The notes beneath the pieces are model-generated. The model had not been told where the DNA came from and did no database searches. It worked only from the letters and a program-made list of their open reading frames with translations. From positions 1 through 7,438 of the forward strand of contig CAMMGP010000051.1 in the NCBI GenBank assembly GCA_946496415.1: DNA of 7,438 nucleotides, written 5' to 3'. Position numbers and translations under genes: made by a program. Every line of letters begins with the position of its first letter. The first letter of the stretch is position 1. Positions 6,176 to 7,438 of this stretch are shown one piece after another. This DNA is from an uncultured Clostridia bacterium. GTDB taxonomy: Bacteria; Bacillota; Clostridia; Christensenellales; Aristaeellaceae.

Positions 6176-6463
6176 ATGGAAGAACTCATTCGCGGCGCGC
6201 GGGACATTGCTCCTGACGCGGTGCGCGTGGAAGTTCGGGATGACCATACACTGCGCGTGCGCTTCGCAAACGGGGAATTGCGCGATTTTGACGCCAGGCC
6301 ACTTCTGGCGCGAAAGTGCTACGACGCTTTGAAAAACGAGGCCCTTTTCGCCACCGCGCGCGTCGAATACGGCGTGGTGACTTGGGCGGACGGCTCCGAC
6401 CTTGACCCGGAATGGCTCTACGAAGACAGCGTTCCCGTCGCGGAGGAGGGCACCGCCCTCTGA
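6176..6463 (+). CDS. DUF2442 protein, partner of the DUF4160 gene
   Basis: A 95-residue protein with the DUF2442 pattern: RVEVRDDHTLRVRFANGELRDFDARPLL, a central variable part (ALKNEALFATARVEYG), then VVTWADGSDLDPEWLYEDS. It is small and acidic, with no membrane segment. Function is unknown; members are small beta-rich proteins often encoded next to DUF4160 genes or near DNA-binding proteins. It begins 10 bases after the DUF4160 stop and is clearly cotranscribed. The ATG at 6176 was chosen because TGAGG (6163-6167) lies 8 bases upstream and overlaps the previous stop; a GTG at 6167 would overlap that site. Unlike its partner it is GC-rich (its first 60 bases are 65% GC), like the chromosome around it. 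Which member, if either, is toxic cannot be told. Confidence 0.85.
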   Translation: MEELIRGARDIAPDAVRVEVRDDHTLRVRFANGELRDFDARPLLARKCYDALKNEALFATARVEYGVVTWADGSDLDPEWLYEDSVPVAEEGTAL

Positions 6464-6473
6464 CGCATCGCGG

Positions 6474-6525
6474 CGCGCAAAGCGCCCCCATCGGGAACGT
6501 TCTCCCGACGGGGGCGCTTTGCGCG
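6474..6525. terminator. Bidirectional terminator between convergent genes (hairpin repeat, copy 2)
   Basis: A very long hairpin: 6474-6496 pairs with 6503-6525 (22 of 23 positions, one A-C mismatch at 6490/6509) around ACGTTC. It lies 10 bases after the DUF2442 stop and 4 bases before the stop of the convergent glycerate kinase gene, so it can serve both strands. The inner 37 bases (6479-6515) repeat copy 1 at 5770-5806 with one difference. There is only a TTT on either side, interrupted by further pairing, so U-tracts are weak. Confidence 0.8.
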
Positions 6526-6529
6526 GCGG

Positions 6530-7438
6530 TCAGCCGCCGATGAGCACGATGCTGACGTCGTTGACGTTGGTGCCGGTGGGGCCGGTGATGAGCAGGCCGT
6601 CGCAGGCTTTGAGGCCATTGTAGGCGTCGTTCTCATCGAGTATGGCGGGGATGCGCAGTCCCTGCGCTTCCAGCAGGGCGCGGCTTTTTCCGTCCACCAC
6701 GCCGCCGGCGGCGTCGGTGGGCCCGTCCGTGCCGTCCGAGCCGAGGGAAAGCACTGCCACGTTGTCCAATCCATGAATTTGCTGGGCGGCGGAGAGCGCC
6801 AGTTCCTGATTGCGGCCGCCCTTGCCGCGGCCCCGGAGATACACCACCGTCTCGCCGCCGGCGATGAAGGCGCGCCTGCGGCCTTCCTGCGCGTGGGCAA
6901 CGGCGATGCAGCCAAGGAAAGTGCCCGCCTCACGGGCTTCGCAACACAGGCAGTCGGTCAATACTTCCGCCGTATATCCCCGGCGTTCGCAGGCGGCGCA
7001 CGCCGCCTCGCACAACTGCCCCACCCCCCCCCTCACCATCGGGCGCACCGTGTCAAGCGCCGCAACCGGCTCCGCCCGCATGCAGGCAAGCGCCTCGGGG
7101 CCCAGGCGCAGGCCGTATTTGGCGACGATCTCCATGGCCTCCTCCGCGCTGCTGCGGTCGGCGCAGGCCGGGCCAGAGGCGATCATGTCCTCGCGATCGC
7201 CGACCACGTCCGAAAGGATGATGGAAAACACCCGCGCGGGCGCGCAGGCGCGCGCGAACTTGCCGCCCTTGACGGCGGAAAGGCGCTTGCGGATGGTGTT
7301 GATCTCCACAATGTCCGCCCCGCAGGCGAGCAGCTGGGCGTTGATCTCCCGAAGCTCGGCAAGGGGGATCACCCGCCTTTCAATCAGCGCCGAACCGTCC
7401 CCGTGGCGCAAGACGAGCACCCTCGTGATTTCCGCCCG
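6530..7438 (-). CDS. Type-2 glycerate kinase (MOFRL family), partial at the right edge
   Basis: 302 residues of a cytoplasmic kinase phosphorylating D-glycerate (GckA/TtuD/MOFRL family; 2-phosphoglycerate is the usual product), linking glyoxylate, tartronate or serine breakdown to glycolysis. The N-terminus lies beyond the window; the frame stays open to the edge, so the GTG at 7420 is not the start. Family landmarks: LLACGADIVEINTIRKRLSAVKGG, FSIILSDVVGDREDMIASGP, then the MOFRL domain with GGETVV, GKGGRNQELAL (near 6803-6828), SLGSDGTDGPTDAAGG, and the C-terminal TGPTGTNVNDVSIVLIGG. The stop is TGA at 6532-6530. Two oddities: the glycine-rich motif usually SGGGSAL reads HGDGSAL near 7380-7400, and a run of nine C (7024-7032) gives VRGGVGQ where family members usually have a GSVRQ-like stretch. 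The gene is convergent with the DUF2442 gene. Confidence 0.92.
   Translation of the reverse strand, partial: RAEITRVLVLRHGDGSALIERRVIPLAELREINAQLLACGADIVEINTIRKRLSAVKGGKFARACAPARVFSIILSDVVGDREDMIASGPACADRSSAEEAMEIVAKYGLRLGPEALACMRAEPVAALDTVRPMVRGGVGQLCEAACAACERRGYTAEVLTDCLCCEAREAGTFLGCIAVAHAQEGRRRAFIAGGETVVYLRGRGKGGRNQELALSAAQQIHGLDNVAVLSLGSDGTDGPTDAAGGVVDGKSRALLEAQGLRIPAILDENDAYNGLKACDGLLITGPTGTNVNDVSIVLIGG

Noticed and set aside
5770..6525. Insertion sequence or CRISPR interpretation of the paired hairpins
   Set aside because: There are only two copies, no transposase, no regular spacer array and no clear target-site duplication. The second copy is well placed as a terminator between convergent genes.
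7418..7420. GTG as the start of the glycerate kinase
   Set aside because: The frame stays open to the window edge, and the missing part matches the expected family N-terminus, so the gene is cut by the window.

Overview
The window looks like chromosomal DNA of a GC-rich member of the Firmicutes, probably Clostridia. The inference rests on a DnaD-family primosome protein, a T-box riboswitch, SigA-type promoters matching TTGACA-N17-TATAAT, and strong GGGGAGG-like ribosome binding sites. By eye most genes are about 60-70% GC; one small gene (5899-6165) is about 45% GC. No rRNA, tRNA, transposase or CRISPR array is visible.

Layout. (1) 22-1176, minus strand: a DnaD-like replication initiation protein, divergent from (2) 1331-2884, plus strand: a polytopic membrane glucosyltransferase (GtrII-like). 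Their 154-bp intergenic region holds one promoter for each, and the rightward one carries an inverted repeat over its -35 box. (3) 2881-3140: a perfect-consensus promoter whose -35 overlaps the glucosyltransferase stop codon, followed by a T-box leader with a probable leucine (CUC) specifier and an intrinsic terminator. (4) 3166-4842: long-type 2-isopropylmalate synthase (leuA), tightly coupled to (5) 4845-5768: an AEC-family permease. (6) 5769-6525: a two-gene DUF4160-DUF2442 cassette with its own promoter, bracketed by two copies (36 of 37 bases identical) of a long hairpin. (7) 6530-7438, minus strand: the C-terminal part of a type-2 (MOFRL family) glycerate kinase, cut by the right edge.

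Working together: uncharged leucyl-tRNA should open the T-box terminator and raise both leuA (first committed step of leucine synthesis) and the AEC permease, suggesting that the permease handles a metabolite linked to branched-chain amino acids. The most intriguing structure is the DUF4160-DUF2442 pair: a putative toxin-antitoxin-like module of mixed base composition sitting between duplicated terminator-like hairpins. This fits a small cassette that entered, or could leave, by recombination at repeated terminators. The other genes appear to be ordinary housekeeping or envelope functions.
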